NCBI RefSeq assembly: GCF_000209735.1
Contig: NC_021002.1
Coordinates: 918,021-982,020, forward strand
Direction of reading: 5' to 3'
Source of the DNA: Mycoplasmopsis fermentans PG18
GTDB taxonomy: Bacteria; Bacillota_I; Bacilli_A; Mycoplasmatales; Metamycoplasmataceae
Length of the DNA: 64,000 bases
The notes under the pieces were generated by a model. It was given only the letters and a program-made list of their open reading frames with translations. It was not told the origin of the DNA and did no database searches. Shown here one piece after another: positions 32,015 through 46,703 of the stretch (position 1 is the first letter of the stretch; the number at the start of each line of letters is the position of its first letter). The position numbers were made by a program, and so were the translations under genes.

Positions 32015-33796
32015 CTATTGTTCTAGCTGTGTTTCATAGATCTTTTGGTAAAAATCGCAGGTCTTAATTAAGTGACCGTGTTTACCTTGATCCATTACTG
32101 CTCCATTAGTTAAAACCATAATATTGTCAGCATTTTTAATAGCTCCAATTTTTTGGCTAATTAATATTGTTGAACAGTCATAATTATTTTTAATATTATT
32201 AATAACTTTTCTAGTTGTAATATTGTCTAGTGCACTTGTTGAATCATCTAAAATTAAGATTTTAGGTTTTCTTAATAAACTACGAGCTATTGAAATTCTT
32301 TGTTTTTGACCACCGCTAAGGTTTCTAGCTCCTTGAACAACTTTGTGATCTAAACCATCTTCAAATTTATTAACAAAATCATCAGCACAAGCATTTTTAA
32401 GTGCTTCACGCATTTCTTCATCAGTTGCATCAGGTTTAGCTCAAAGTAAGTTTGATCTAATTGTTCCAGTGTAAAGTAAAGCTTCTTGGTAAACTATGCC
32501 AACAGTTTCATGAAGGTTTTTGGTATTAATTTCTTTAACTTCTTGGCCTCCAATTTTAATTGAACCTTCATCATAAACATAATTATTTAAAAGTAAGTTA
32601 ATAAATGTACTTTTACCACTACCTGTTGGTCCAATAATACCTAAAGTTTGTTTATAAGGTAATTTAACATTTATATTCATTAGTGAATATGAAGGGCTGG
32701 TTTCATAGTAACGAAATGAAAGATTTTGAACTTCTAGATCAAAATTATTTGTTAATTGTTTACCATCTTTAATAAATAAAGGATCTATTTTGGTTTCTAA
32801 AATTTCATTAATTCTACCTGCTGAAACACGAGCTCTAAACATTGATGTTAAGAATTGAATGGTCATTAAGAGACCAAAGCTAATTGAAAATAAGTATTCT
32901 ATAAAAATATTAACTTTAACAAGTGAATCTAAAGTTGCAACTTCAGTATACATTCTATGACCTGCAAAAGCATAGATTCCAATAATTAATAAGTTAATTG
33001 AAGCATAAAAAATCGGTACAGCAAAAGCAAAAATCATATTTGTTTTGAATTGCACTTTATATCATCTGTGGTTGTATTCACTAAAACGTTTTTTTCTTGT
33101 TTCTTCTAAGTTAAAAGTTTTAATAACTCTTGCTCCTAAAATATTTTCATCAGTTGCTTTAGTAATTTCTTCAACAACTTTTTGTGTTTTCTTTAAAAGT
33201 GGATTAGTAGTTAAACCAATAACAAGTACTAGTACAAAAATTACAGGTACAACAGCTAAAACACTAAGTGACATTTTTGGATCGTTTAAAATTGCTAAAA
33301 CTCCACCACCAATTACTAAAAAGAAACCTCTAATTAATATACTTGAACCATTAACAAGGAATTCTCAAAAGATTGCAACGTCATTTGAAACTCTAGTAAT
33401 AATACTTTCTGGTTTTAAATCAGCAATATTTTTAAGTGATAATTTTTGAATTTTATTAAACAAAGCATTTCTAAAAAAGCGGCTACTTTGTTCAGCTGGT
33501 CACACAATCATAAGTGTTGAAGTAAAAGTTAAAGTGGCTGCTAAAATTGTTTGACAAACAACAGCAATACTTAAATATGTAATTAAATCTTTACATGTTC
33601 CTCTAACTTCTCAACGACCATTAAAGAAGGATAATGTCTCAACTTTTGAATAATCATCAACGAATAATAATCTAATAAACTGAGAAATAATATTAGGCAA
33701 AAGCAAAGTAAAAATAATATTAATAAAAACAAGCAATGAACCAAAAAGAAATGCTAATTTAATCTTAATTGGTAGCATTTTAATTAACTTAAACAT
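32015..33796 (-). CDS. ABC exporter, half-transporter A (degenerate catalytic site)
   Basis: A 593-residue ABC half-transporter. Six membrane helices begin at IKLAFLFGSLLVFINIIFTLLLP; the ATPase domain has Walker A GPTGSGKST, Q-loop GIVYQEALLYTGTIRSN, signature NLSGGQKQR and Walker B ILILDDSTSALD. In Walker B the usual catalytic Glu is Asp (DDS, not DEA), and the switch is ISQKIGAI, lacking the His. This is the known pattern of the degenerate half of heterodimeric exporters such as BmrC/TM287. The start is ATG 33796 after AAGGAGG, 15 nt inside a longer frame. It is the first gene of the operon with half-transporter B. Confidence 0.93.
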
Positions 33797-33937
33797 TATT
33801 CCTCCTTGCAATATATAATAAATACTTTTTCTATTATAAAACTTTTTAATTATTAATATATATAAAATATATTTAAAATATTAGAATTTATATTAAACTA
33901 TAATTATTAAATATTTCAAAAGAAATGAGGACTAAAT

Positions 33938-34372
33938 ATGAGTGAAAAATCATGTGGATTAGTAATTTTTAGACAATTTACAAAAGGTTGAAAAGTTTTG
34001 ATTGCTAAGCAAATAAATAATATGTGAAGCTTTGTTAAAGGACATGTTGAAAACAAAGAAAGCGAAATTGAAACTGCACTAAGAGAAGCTAAAGAAGAAG
34101 TTAACTTAGAAAATTTTCAAATTTTCAAGGAAACTAGAATGAAAGAAAAATATGTTTTACCTAATGGAATACCTAAAGAAGTTGTTTACTTTTTAGCAAT
34201 GCAAACTGATAAAAAAGATCCTCAAAGACAAGAAAGCGAAATCTTAGAAATGAAATATTATTCATGTTCAAGAGCTATGAATAAATTAGTTCACAACAGT
34301 CAAAAAAGAGTTTTAAAAACAATGTATAAAAAGTTAAATCAATATTTGCTTGATGAAAAAAAGAATAAATAA
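33938..34372 (+). CDS. NUDIX hydrolase, diadenosine tetraphosphatase-like
   Basis: A 144-residue NUDIX protein. The Nudix box reads GHVENKESEIETALREAKEEV (residues about 35-55), matching G-x5-E-x7-REUxEE-x-U. The start SCGLVIFR and the KEKYVLPNGIPKEVVYFLA segment fit Ap4A hydrolase (asymmetrical type), which splits dinucleoside polyphosphates. Length is right for that group. Two Trp-TGA codons occur near the Nudix box. A GAGG ribosome site precedes the ATG; a strong terminator shared with the convergent pgmB follows. Confidence 0.88.
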
Positions 34373-34373
34373 A

Positions 34374-34410
34374 GAATCCTTTATTAAATACTTGAAAGGA
34401 TTCATTTTTT
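34374..34410. terminator. terminator between NUDIX and pgmB genes
   Basis: GAATCCTTT / AAAGGATTC is a perfect 9-bp stem followed by six T after one A on the plus strand. It can stop the NUDIX transcript and possibly the convergent pgmB transcript. Confidence 0.8.
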
Positions 34411-34424
34411 AACATTAATTATTA

Positions 34425-35090
34425 TTAAAACAAAATAGGTTTGATTAAGTCTCAAATTAATTTAGAAGTGTCTTGAACTAATAAAGTTGCTTTTTGGAAT
34501 AAATTATTATTACCGTTTGTTATTGCAATGGATTTAATGTTAGCCTTATTTAAAGCTTCAACTCCAACAACTGCATCTTCAATTCCAACACATTCTTCTT
34601 TTTTTAATTTAAGTTGTTCTTGAGCTAAAAGAAAAATATCTGGTGCAGGTTTTCCTTTTTTAACTTCAACAGGATTAACAATAACATCAAAATAATTTAT
34701 AACTCCGAGTTTTTCTAAAATCAAAGGAGCATTGAGACTTGAAGAAGCTATTGCAATTTTAATCTTATCTTTTTTTAAGTCTTTTAAAAATTGTTCGATG
34801 CCTTCTAAAAGGCTATCTTTATTAATATATTTTTTTAAATAACTTAAATATAATTCATTCTTTTTAGTACATAATTCATTGATTTTTTGATCATCAAAAT
34901 TATGCTTAAATTTCTTTAATTCAAATATTGCAAGTAAAGTATCTCTACGAGGCAAGCCTCTTAATTTTTCATTTTCTTCTTTGCTATAATCAATACCTAA
35001 TTCATTGACTATTTCTTTTCAAGCTTTGTAATGTAATTTAGCTGTATCGGTAATTACTCCGTCTAAATCAAAAATTATTCCTTTAATCAT
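34425..35090 (-). CDS. pgmB: beta-phosphoglucomutase
   Basis: A 221-residue HAD-superfamily enzyme that converts beta-glucose-1-phosphate to glucose-6-phosphate. The nucleophile motif is IIFDLDGVITDTAKLHYKAW at the N-terminus; LRGLPRRDTLLAI is the beta-PGM-specific cap segment. Motif II is IAIASSSLNAP, motif III Lys is near VKKGKPAPDIFLLA and the metal motif is CVGIEDAVVGVEAL. Length is normal. The ATG lies within the end of the GH65 gene (overlap 8 nt), so the phosphorylase and the mutase that uses its product are coupled. Confidence 0.95.
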
Positions 35091-37452
35091 TTTTCACCTC
35101 GAAAACTTGCTTTTCATTTGTAATTTCACAGTCCATACCATTAACACATATTTTTAACTTAGAACCTTTATTTATAGTATTAATGGTAAATTTGTCCTTG
35201 TTGATTTCTACTAAAAATGGCTCATTTTTGTAAATTGCTTTATAAACTAAACTATTTCAATTATTTGGCAATTTTGGAGCTATATGGAGCTTTTTATTAA
35301 ATCATCCTAAACCACCAAAACCAAAGACAATCATTTGTCAGATTGCTGCTAAAGATCCTGCATGAATACCTGCATTTGAAGTGTGCATTCATGGACCAAA
35401 GTCAATATTAATACCATATTTAAATAATTCATAAGCTTTTTCAATTTTATTTAATCTAATAGCTTCAATACAATAAGTTGCTGCCGAAAGTGATGAATCA
35501 TGTGTGGTTATTGCTTCATAGTAATCAAAGTTTTTTTCTCTAATTTCTTTATTATATAACTCAGGGAATAAATAAGTTAAGAGAATGACATCGGCTTGTT
35601 TTACTAATTGAGAGCCTAATAATCTATGTCCTTCAGAAGTATTGAATAATTTTTTACCAGCATCTCCAAGCATTTGAAATGGTCTAACATTTTTTAAAGG
35701 TAAGGATAAGAATGTATCATTTTCTGCAATAATTTTATCTTTATTAGGAGCTTGAATTTTAAGACCTTTAATGACTTTAGTCATTTTTGAAAAATTAATT
35801 TTATAAGGTATTCTTTTTAAAATACAGTTAAGTAAGCCTGGTGTTTGTGCTTGCAATTTGCGATATATTGAAATTGCCAATTTCATATTAAATAAGGCCA
35901 TTTGGTTGATAAATGCATTATTATTAATGTTTCCTTTATATTCATTTGGACCCATTACATCTTTAATTTCATAACTACCATCTGGTTGTATTTCTGCACG
36001 GTTTGTGTAAAAGTAAGCTGTATCAATTATCATTTCATAACCTATTTTTTTCATGAATTCTTCATCATTTGTAAAATGATAATATTGATAAACTGCATAG
36101 GCTATATCAGCTGAAACATGGATCTCTTGTCTTCTACTTGCAATCGGTACTTGTTCACCTGTTACAACATCAGTTTGGCCTCAATAAGGACAAACTTCAC
36201 CATCAGTAGGTCAAGCCATTTCTCAAGGATATTGAGCACCTAATAAATGACTTTCTTCATTTCTTCGTTTTGTTTCGAAAGCTTTATTTCTAGCTCCTTT
36301 TATCCCTTTATAACGATATGTTAGTAATCTTTTAACAACACTTGGTCTAGTAAAAAGATAATTAGGATTAATAAAGAATTCAGTATCTCAATATGTGTGC
36401 CCTTGGTAACCTTCACCTGAAAGTCCTTTGGCTCCTACATTTAAGTTAGTTGAATTTTTAGGCACAAAATTATTTAAGTGAAAAATTGAAAAGTTTAATG
36501 CTAAAGCATCATATTTACTTTGTTCATTACCTTCGATTTTGACATAAAATTGATTTCAAACTTTTTGCATTGCAGCTGTAGAATTTTCTTTTAATGAAGC
36601 ATATGTATTTTTTAATAAGTAGTTAAAAGTTAAATCTGATTTAGCCAAAACTTCACTATTAGTTAATATTTTTTCTTCATCATCAATTGATGTATGAACT
36701 GACATTAATTTTTCTAAAACTAATTCTTCGTTTGCTTTTAATTCATTTTCGATTTTAAAGTAAACTTTGCGGCGATCAGTTTGAATTTGATATTTGTCAT
36801 TACTGCCTAAAATTAACTTATTATTTTTTAAAAGTCTTGTAAACATGTGGTGCACAACAAAACGATTTGAATTAGTTGTTATTTGTTGCATCTTCAAACT
36901 TTCGGTTGTCACACGGTTTTTAAGACCTTCTTCAAAGTGTTGAGTACCACTGTTTGTTACTTGTCCATTAATTCCTGGTAATAATTTAACCTTAACAATT
37001 TCATCTTTAGAATCTAAAATTTTAATTGTAATTTTTTGAGCATAAATGTTTCTTATTTCTTGAGAAACAAAACGTTCAAAATTTAATTCAATTGTAGCAA
37101 AGTCTCTTTTGGCAATGACTTTACGACTTAAAATTCCATTTTTAATATCTAAAGTTTTAGTATATTGATCCTTTTCATTAACTTCAAAAATTTGATTATT
37201 AAAAGAAATAGGAGTTTGAATTAAATCAGCTAAATTAGCTAATTCAGGAACTTCTCCTTTAGATGTTCTATTAAAAATACCATTAACAAAAAAGTCTTCT
37301 TTGTTATATTCTTGAACTTCTTCATCAACACTTCTAATACCTAAATAACCATTACCTAGTGAAAAAATACTTTCACTTTTTGCTGTTATATTACGGTCAA
37401 ATTTAATCTGTGAAATCTGATTATTATCAGGGTCATATTCAATATATTCCAT
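35083..37452 (-). CDS. GH65 disaccharide phosphorylase, probably maltose phosphorylase
   Basis: A 789-residue glycoside hydrolase family 65 enzyme that splits an alpha-linked glucose disaccharide with phosphate into glucose and beta-glucose-1-phosphate. Motifs: SIFSLGNGYLGIRS at the N-terminus, SGEGYQGHTYWDTEFFINP near residue 340, the catalytic acid in VMGPNEYKGNINNNAF near residue 480, and the C-terminal TSNAGIHAGSLAAIWQMI. Maltose, trehalose and kojibiose phosphorylases share these. Its place beside pgmB, alpha-glucosidases and the maltose importer makes maltose the likely substrate. No signal peptide, so it is cytosolic. Confidence 0.88.
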
Positions 37453-37461
37453 AATTACTCC

Positions 37462-41146
<3,685 letters not shown>

Positions 41147-41199
41147 AATAATTAAATTTTAAAATTATTTTAAAATAATGTTTCAGAATGCAAAATAAT

Positions 41200-41213
41200 C
41201 TTGATGTATCAAG
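41200..41213. promoter_or_regulatory. palindromic operator candidate upstream of pulA
   Basis: CTTGATGTATCAAG, palindromic but for the central G-T, lies 54-67 nt before the pullulanase start. The same sequence occurs before the GH13 gene at 43773 and, as CTTGATATATCAA, at 55994. Confidence 0.6.
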
Positions 41214-41291
41214 TGTAAAAGTCAATATAAAAAAGCATAAATAAAAAGCACTTTTTTTACAAGTACTTTATTTAATATTTTACAAATATAA

Positions 41292-41957
41292 TTATGATTT
41301 TAATGAAAATTCTTGATGGAAAAATCTAAAGTATTTAGGATTAATATAATACTTTCCAGCTACAGAAATGCTATCTTCATCATAGCCAAAAAATGAAACA
41401 ACTACCAAGCTTTCATATCCAAATTTTTTAACATTTTCATAAGATAATGAATAAACCATATTATTTAAACCATCGCGCTCAATTAATAAGTCGGTTAAAG
41501 ATTTATTAAAATTAATTTCCTCATCAACTTCAATATTTTTACAGCTTACATAAATTTCAGAAGTTGCTAAAACCTCATTATCTTTATAATAAGTTTTTTC
41601 AAAAGTTCTAAAACCTTGAACAAAGAGAATTCTTTTATCTACCATTCATTGAGGTAATTCCTTGCTTTTTATTTCTTTTCCTTCTTGAGCTGTTGCTCCT
41701 AAAAGATAACTAATTGGTTTAATTAAGTTGTGAAAGTTTTCAGCAACAAAATGTCCTCTTTTTGAAATTGAATAGATAGCTCCTAATGCTTCTAATTTTT
41801 GATATGCTTTAACAACAATACTTCTTGAACAATCAAAACGCATCATTAAAGAATGCTCACTTGGCAAGATTTTGTTTGTTGGTACTTTTTGAGTTTTAAT
41901 CAAATCAATTAAATAATCAATAATCACTTGTGTTTTCTTCTTTTCTTGTAAATCCAT
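41292..41957 (-). CDS. GntR-family regulator of maltodextrin genes
   Basis: A 221-residue GntR/HutC-type repressor. The N-terminal winged helix (IIDYLIDLIKTQKVPTNKILPSE, then MMRFDCSRSIVVKAYQKLEALG) is canonical. The C-terminal UTRA-like ligand domain starts near FRTFEKTYYKDNEVLATSEIYVS. The TGA after ELPQ is Trp. A GTG 18 nt upstream is possible, but ATG 41957 fits the family start. There is no Shine-Dalgarno site; TATAAT ends 9 nt before the ATG, so the mRNA may be leaderless. It lies in the middle of the maltodextrin cluster and probably binds the CTTGAT palindromes; the ligand may be a glucose or maltose phosphate. Confidence 0.88.
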
Positions 41958-42000
41958 AATATAAATATTATACACACCTTTAAATTTTAAAAAAATAAAG

Positions 42001-43773
42001 CTATTTTTTTGTTAACTTATAAATACCACAAGCATATTTTTGCATTATTATTCCTCATGGCATATTTTTGCATTTATATTCATATAATGCTTCAAAGTGA
42101 TAATTCCTGCTAATCTTTTGAAGAACATTATTTTGACATTTATGATTGTAAATAACAAACATTAAATAATTCTTATCATCATTAAGATCTTTACGGACAA
42201 TAACATTTGAATAATCTTTACTGTCTACTACTAATCTTGGATCAACTAAAGTTTCTATATTAGTTAAACTTAAAAAAGAATAATCTTTTCTTAGCTTATT
42301 AATTAAAGCAATCATATTATAGATACTATTTCCTGGTGCTATTTCATTTTCAACATAATCAAGCGAATTAGATACATTTAAAAATAAGTTTGATTGACAA
42401 GCATCTAATTTCTTTTCGTAAATAGCTGATATTTCTTGATGGTTTTTTCACTTCATTGGTTCTCTTAAACCAGGATCATCAAAGCTTCTAGTTCCTGCAT
42501 ATGCTAATTCATCACCATAATAAATTATTGGTTTAGCAGGCAAAGCTAAAAGATAAAGCAAAGCAGCTCTAATACTGTCTTTTTCATCTTCTGTGATTTT
42601 AGGATAGTTTCTAATGTTTTTAACTTGGCGTCGATAATTGTCTAATCATCTAAAAGTATCATGATTATCTAAAAAAGGAATTCAGGGTGCTTGAAATTTT
42701 GTATTTTGGTATTTAGCAACAAGGCTTTGTAAATAAGAAAAATCTAAACGCACATCATCATTATCTCTAAAATGTTCTCATCCATCATAAGTAGAGTCTA
42801 GTGCTTTTTGATTATTATAGGTAAAATATTCAAAAGCTTTTAATGCTTCACTTAATCACTCACCCATCATAAACACTTCTTCACGATTTTGCTTTTGAGT
42901 GATTTCCTTGCTTGCTTGTCTTAAAAGATGAAATATTTTTGCTTCATTAAAATTGGTTTTAGTTTCGCTTTCAGAAGAAAAGTATTCACTAAAGGCATCA
43001 TATCTAAAACCATCAACACCTAATTTAGTTCAAAATTTTTGAATAGCACAAAGTTCATTAATTACATCTGAATTATTTAAGTTTAAATCAGGCATACCGC
43101 CTCAAAAGCGACCAATAAATTTTTTATTTGTAGCTTTAAAATTTTGATCAATGTTTTTATATCTTTTTCTTAATTTTTCATTATCAACTCTTGCATCTAA
43201 ATCATTTTTAAGTGGTTTGAAGTTATAATAATTTTCATATTTTTTGTCACCTTTTAAAGCTGCTTGAAATCAAGGATGTTCATAAGAAGTGTGATTAAAA
43301 ACTAAATCTAAATAGATTCTTATACTTTTTGAATGAGCTAATTTTAGGAATTTTTTAAATGCTTCCATGCCGCCTAATTGAGGTGCTACATCACAGTAAT
43401 CAATAACTGAATATCCATGATAACTTGATGAAGGATGAATTGGACTAAGTCATATTTGGTCAATACCTAAATTTACCAAATAATCTATTTTATTGATTAA
43501 TCCGTAAAAATCACCAATGCCATCATTATTACCATCCGCAAAATTGTAAACCAAAATTTGATAAATAACATTGCTGCTTAATTTTGATTTATTAATACTG
43601 CAAGTTTCAATTTTTTGATCTAAATTTAAGTAAGTTAAATTTGGATTTTTTATTAAATATTTTGCATCATCTCAAGATACATAATTTTGGTTTGGATGTT
43701 TTTTAATGAATTTTTTAAGTTTCATTTTTTTAATAAAGTTCATAAATTTTTCTTTTAATTTGTTTGTTTTCAT
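42001..43773 (-). CDS. GH13 alpha-amylase/glucosidase family enzyme, cytosolic
   Basis: A 590-residue GH13 enzyme. After a basic N-terminus of about 70 residues without a signal peptide, the barrel starts SSNVIYQILVYNFADGNNDG; then LSPIHPSSSYHGYSVIDYCDV, LDLVFNHTS, GVDGFRYDAFSEYF (nucleophile), MMGEWLS (acid) and PFLDNHDTFR. The YHGYDVxDY motif groups it with maltogenic or neopullulanase-like glucosidases. It is clearly paralogous to the broken secreted enzyme at 53416-55291. It probably hydrolyses imported maltodextrin. An operator candidate lies 51 nt upstream; gntR follows within 43 nt. Confidence 0.9.
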
Positions 43774-43823
43774 AATAATAATTTTAACTTTTTTAAATAT
43801 TAAAATATTTTTTAAATAAAAAT

Positions 43824-43836
43824 CTTGATGTATCAA
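43824..43836. promoter_or_regulatory. palindromic operator candidate upstream of the GH13 gene
   Basis: CTTGATGTATCAA lies 51-63 nt before the start at 43773. A T-rich -10-like region is adjacent on the minus strand, so a bound repressor would block the promoter. Confidence 0.6.
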
Positions 43837-43837
43837 A

Positions 43838-43862
43838 AAAGATGCCGAAGCACCTTTTTAAT
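43838..43862 (-). terminator. terminator of the maltose transporter operon
   Basis: On the minus strand AAAGGTGC-TTCG-GCATCTTT forms a stem with the stable TTCG loop and a six-T tail, just past the last gene of the transporter operon. Confidence 0.85.
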
Positions 43863-43864
43863 CA

Positions 43865-44527
43865 TTATATTAATTGTTTTTCTAAGTCCTTAGTATCAAT
43901 TTTGCTTTTAGCAATAATTTGGTCATTTTTAACATATCCATATTTTGTTTTAGCAACAATTAACAAAATAAAGTTTGTTAGTATAACGAACATTCCAATT
44001 CATGCATAAGTAATGTTCATTTTATCTAAAAATTGATATATAGCATATTCTGAACCGCTTAATTCTTTAAAGTCAATAACTTTGTTAAGTTTATTAGGAC
44101 TTAGTGAGATTGCAAAAAAGAATAAACAAAAAGAGGTTAATTGGAGAAATATAAGATAAATAAAGTATTTGTCTGCATTACTTTTATTTGAGAAAAGTCG
44201 AATTACTGCAATACAATTAATGATTAAAGATATGAAGAGAATATTTATATTAATCATTATTAATGCAGGAAGGAAATTTTTAAGACCATAAGAAGGAGAG
44301 TTTGCAAAAGAACTATTGTAAATCTTTTCTTTAGTTGACTTGATAGCAGCAGGATCTACATCTCGAAGTCAATTTAATTCTTCATCTATTCTTTTTAAGA
44401 ATAAAAAGAGAAAAGCAAACAATATTGCTATTGCAACTATTGTAATAATAATTGATAATACTAATAAAGATTTACGAGCTAAATAATTTGTTTTAGATTT
44501 TTTTAATTTTTGGTTAACTTTGAACAT
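43865..44527 (-). CDS. unrecognised four-helix membrane protein of the maltose operon
   Basis: A 220-residue protein with four hydrophobic segments: near residues 20-45 (LVLSIIITIVAIAILFAFLF), 90-115, 125-150 and 185-205. A 45-residue, mostly polar region after the first helix probably faces outside. It overlaps the malK stop by 1 nt (TAATG) and is the last gene before the operon terminator. I see no family signature or catalytic motif. The coupling to MalK suggests a role in the same importer, as does the presence of two other small membrane proteins in the operon. Confidence 0.7.
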
Positions 44528-45747
44528 TAATTAATCCGTTTTGTTGTTTCCGCATCGAAGATATGGATTCTAGGTTCATAAAATTCAATGTAAACTTTTG
44601 AATAAAGCTCGTAAGTATCTGAATTGCTTGCTGTAATTGTAAGTTCGATATCGTCATTATCCAATTTAACAGTTACAAGTTGTTCTTTACCAATTAATTC
44701 AATATTTTTAATAGTTGCATGAATTGAATTTGATACTTCAGAAGCATGAATTTTGATGTCTTCACTTCTAAAACCAATTTTTAATTTTTTGTCTTTTAAT
44801 TGTTCCAAATATTCTTTTGGGGCTTTAATTTTAATGTCTTTTTGAGCACTAACAATTTTGCCGTTTTCGCATGCTGCTTTGAAAACATTCATGGTTGGAG
44901 AACCAATAAATCTAGCTACAAAGACATTAGCAGGTTTGAAGTATAAGTCACGGCCAGTACCATTTTGTTGAATTGAGCCATCATTGAAGACAACAATTTG
45001 ATCACCCATTGTCATAGCTTCAAGTTGGTCATGAGTTACATAGATACTGGTTGCGCCAAGCATTCTGTGGATATTAACAATTTCACGACGCATACTTTCA
45101 CGAAGTTTTGCATCAAGGTTAGAAAGAGGCTCATCCATCAAGAACACTTGAGGTTTACGAGCAATAGCACGACCTATTGCCACACGTTGTCTTTGACCAC
45201 CAGATAAGTCACGTGGTTTTCTGTATAAGTAATCTTCTATTTTTAGAATTTTAGCAACATCCTTAACACGTTTGTCAATAACGTCTTTTCTTTCTTTGGC
45301 TATTTTTAAACCAAAAGCAATATTATTGTAAACGTTCATGTGAGGATATAAAGCATATGATTGAAAAACCATTGCAATATTTCTTTCACTAGGTAAAAGG
45401 TTATTATATCTTTTGCCATTGAATAATAAGTCACCTTTTGTAATTGAATTTAATCCCGCAATCATTCTAAGTAGTGTAGTTTTACCGCAACCACTAGGTC
45501 CTAAAAAGATACAAAATTTACCTGGTTGAATATCTAAATTAATATTTTCAAGTGTATAATTTTCATTACCTTCATATTTTTTAGATAATCCTTTTAGTTC
45601 AATATGAGCTCCTTTTTCAATATTTCTAAGCTCACCGATTTCATCTAGCATTTTGTCCAAATTAATTGTTTCAAAGGATAAATCGTCAAAATCTTCATTT
45701 TGATTTTGAGTATTATTCAAGTCTTTATTTTTCTTTTTAAATCACAT
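44527..45747 (-). CDS. malK: maltodextrin ABC importer ATPase MalK/MsmX type
   Basis: A 406-residue ATPase. After an acidic 40-residue leader come the nucleotide domain with Walker A GPSGCGKTT, Q-loop MVFQSYALYPHM, signature DLSGGQRQR, Walker B VFLMDEPLSNLD and switch YVTHDQ, then the C-terminal regulatory TOBE/OB domain of sugar importers (KIGFRSEDIKI, FYEPRIHIFD). A frame from an inner TTG (45720) is possible, but AAAGGATAAA lies before the ATG at 45747. MalF, MalG and the binding protein are encoded directly upstream. It drives uptake of maltodextrin. Confidence 0.94.
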
Positions 45748-45750
45748 ATT

Positions 45751-46701
45751 TTATCCTTTCACAGCTCCTTCAGATAAGCCACCAACAATGTATTTTTGTA
45801 AGTACATAAATAGACAAAAGGCAGGAAGAGAAGCTAGTATTGAGCCAGCTGCATAAGCACCAGCATTTTTATGTTTTTCTTCAGCATTAAGTAAAATATC
45901 TAATCCAACAGCTAAAGTTTTTTCTTCGTTACTTATTAAAACAAATTTCGGTAAGATAACATCCGTAAATGGAGTTAAGAATGATCATAGAGCAGTCATA
46001 ATTAAAGCAGGCATAATAACTGGTAGAAGTATTTTGAAGAATAATCCTCAGTTAGAACATCCATCAACTCTAGCTGAGTCATCTAATTCTCTTGAAACTG
46101 TATCTAAATAACTTTTTAGCATAAAGGTATTTGAAGATATAGCTCCACCAGAATAAATAATAACCAGCATTAATATTGAATTAATTCCTAAATCATTCCC
46201 CATCCGCACAATAATGTAAAGACAAATAAGAGATGAAGTGGCAGGAATCATTTGCAACATCATAATAATAGTTAATGAGTGTTTTGAACCAGCGAATTTA
46301 AATCTTGAATAAGCATAAGCATTCAAAGCAACACAAATGGTTGAGATAACCATAGTTAAGAATGCTAGCAATAATGTATTACCATATCATCTTAAAAAAT
46401 AGCTTCGTTCACTTGTAAATAAATAAGTAAAGTTGTCAAAGCCAAATTTAAAAGGTGTTATGGCTACAACCCTTTGGTTGTTAACATTTAGTGAGGCCAC
46501 AATTAGTGAAACCGCAGGGAAAAGCACAATCAAGGATCAACAAATTAAGATTAAGTAATTAAAGAACAGTCAAACTATTTCCATTGGTGTTGGAGGTTTA
46601 GTATCTGATAAGTTATAGTTGATACGAACTTTTTTGTTGATAACTTTTTTAGTTGAAATGTTATCAACAATTGAATCATAAATTTTGTTTTCACTATTCA
46701 T
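45751..46701 (-). CDS. malG: maltodextrin ABC importer permease MalG
   Basis: A 316-residue permease with six membrane helices. The EAA loop that docks on MalK is visible as LDTVSRELDDSARVDGCSNWGLFFKI near residue 215. The C-terminal end GGLSEGAVKG is typical of MalG. The N-terminal 50 residues are polar and basic. A strong AAGGAGGG inside the end of malF serves as ribosome site; the stop is 3 nt from the malK start. Together with MalF it forms the membrane channel. Confidence 0.93.
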
Positions 46702-46703
46702 TA

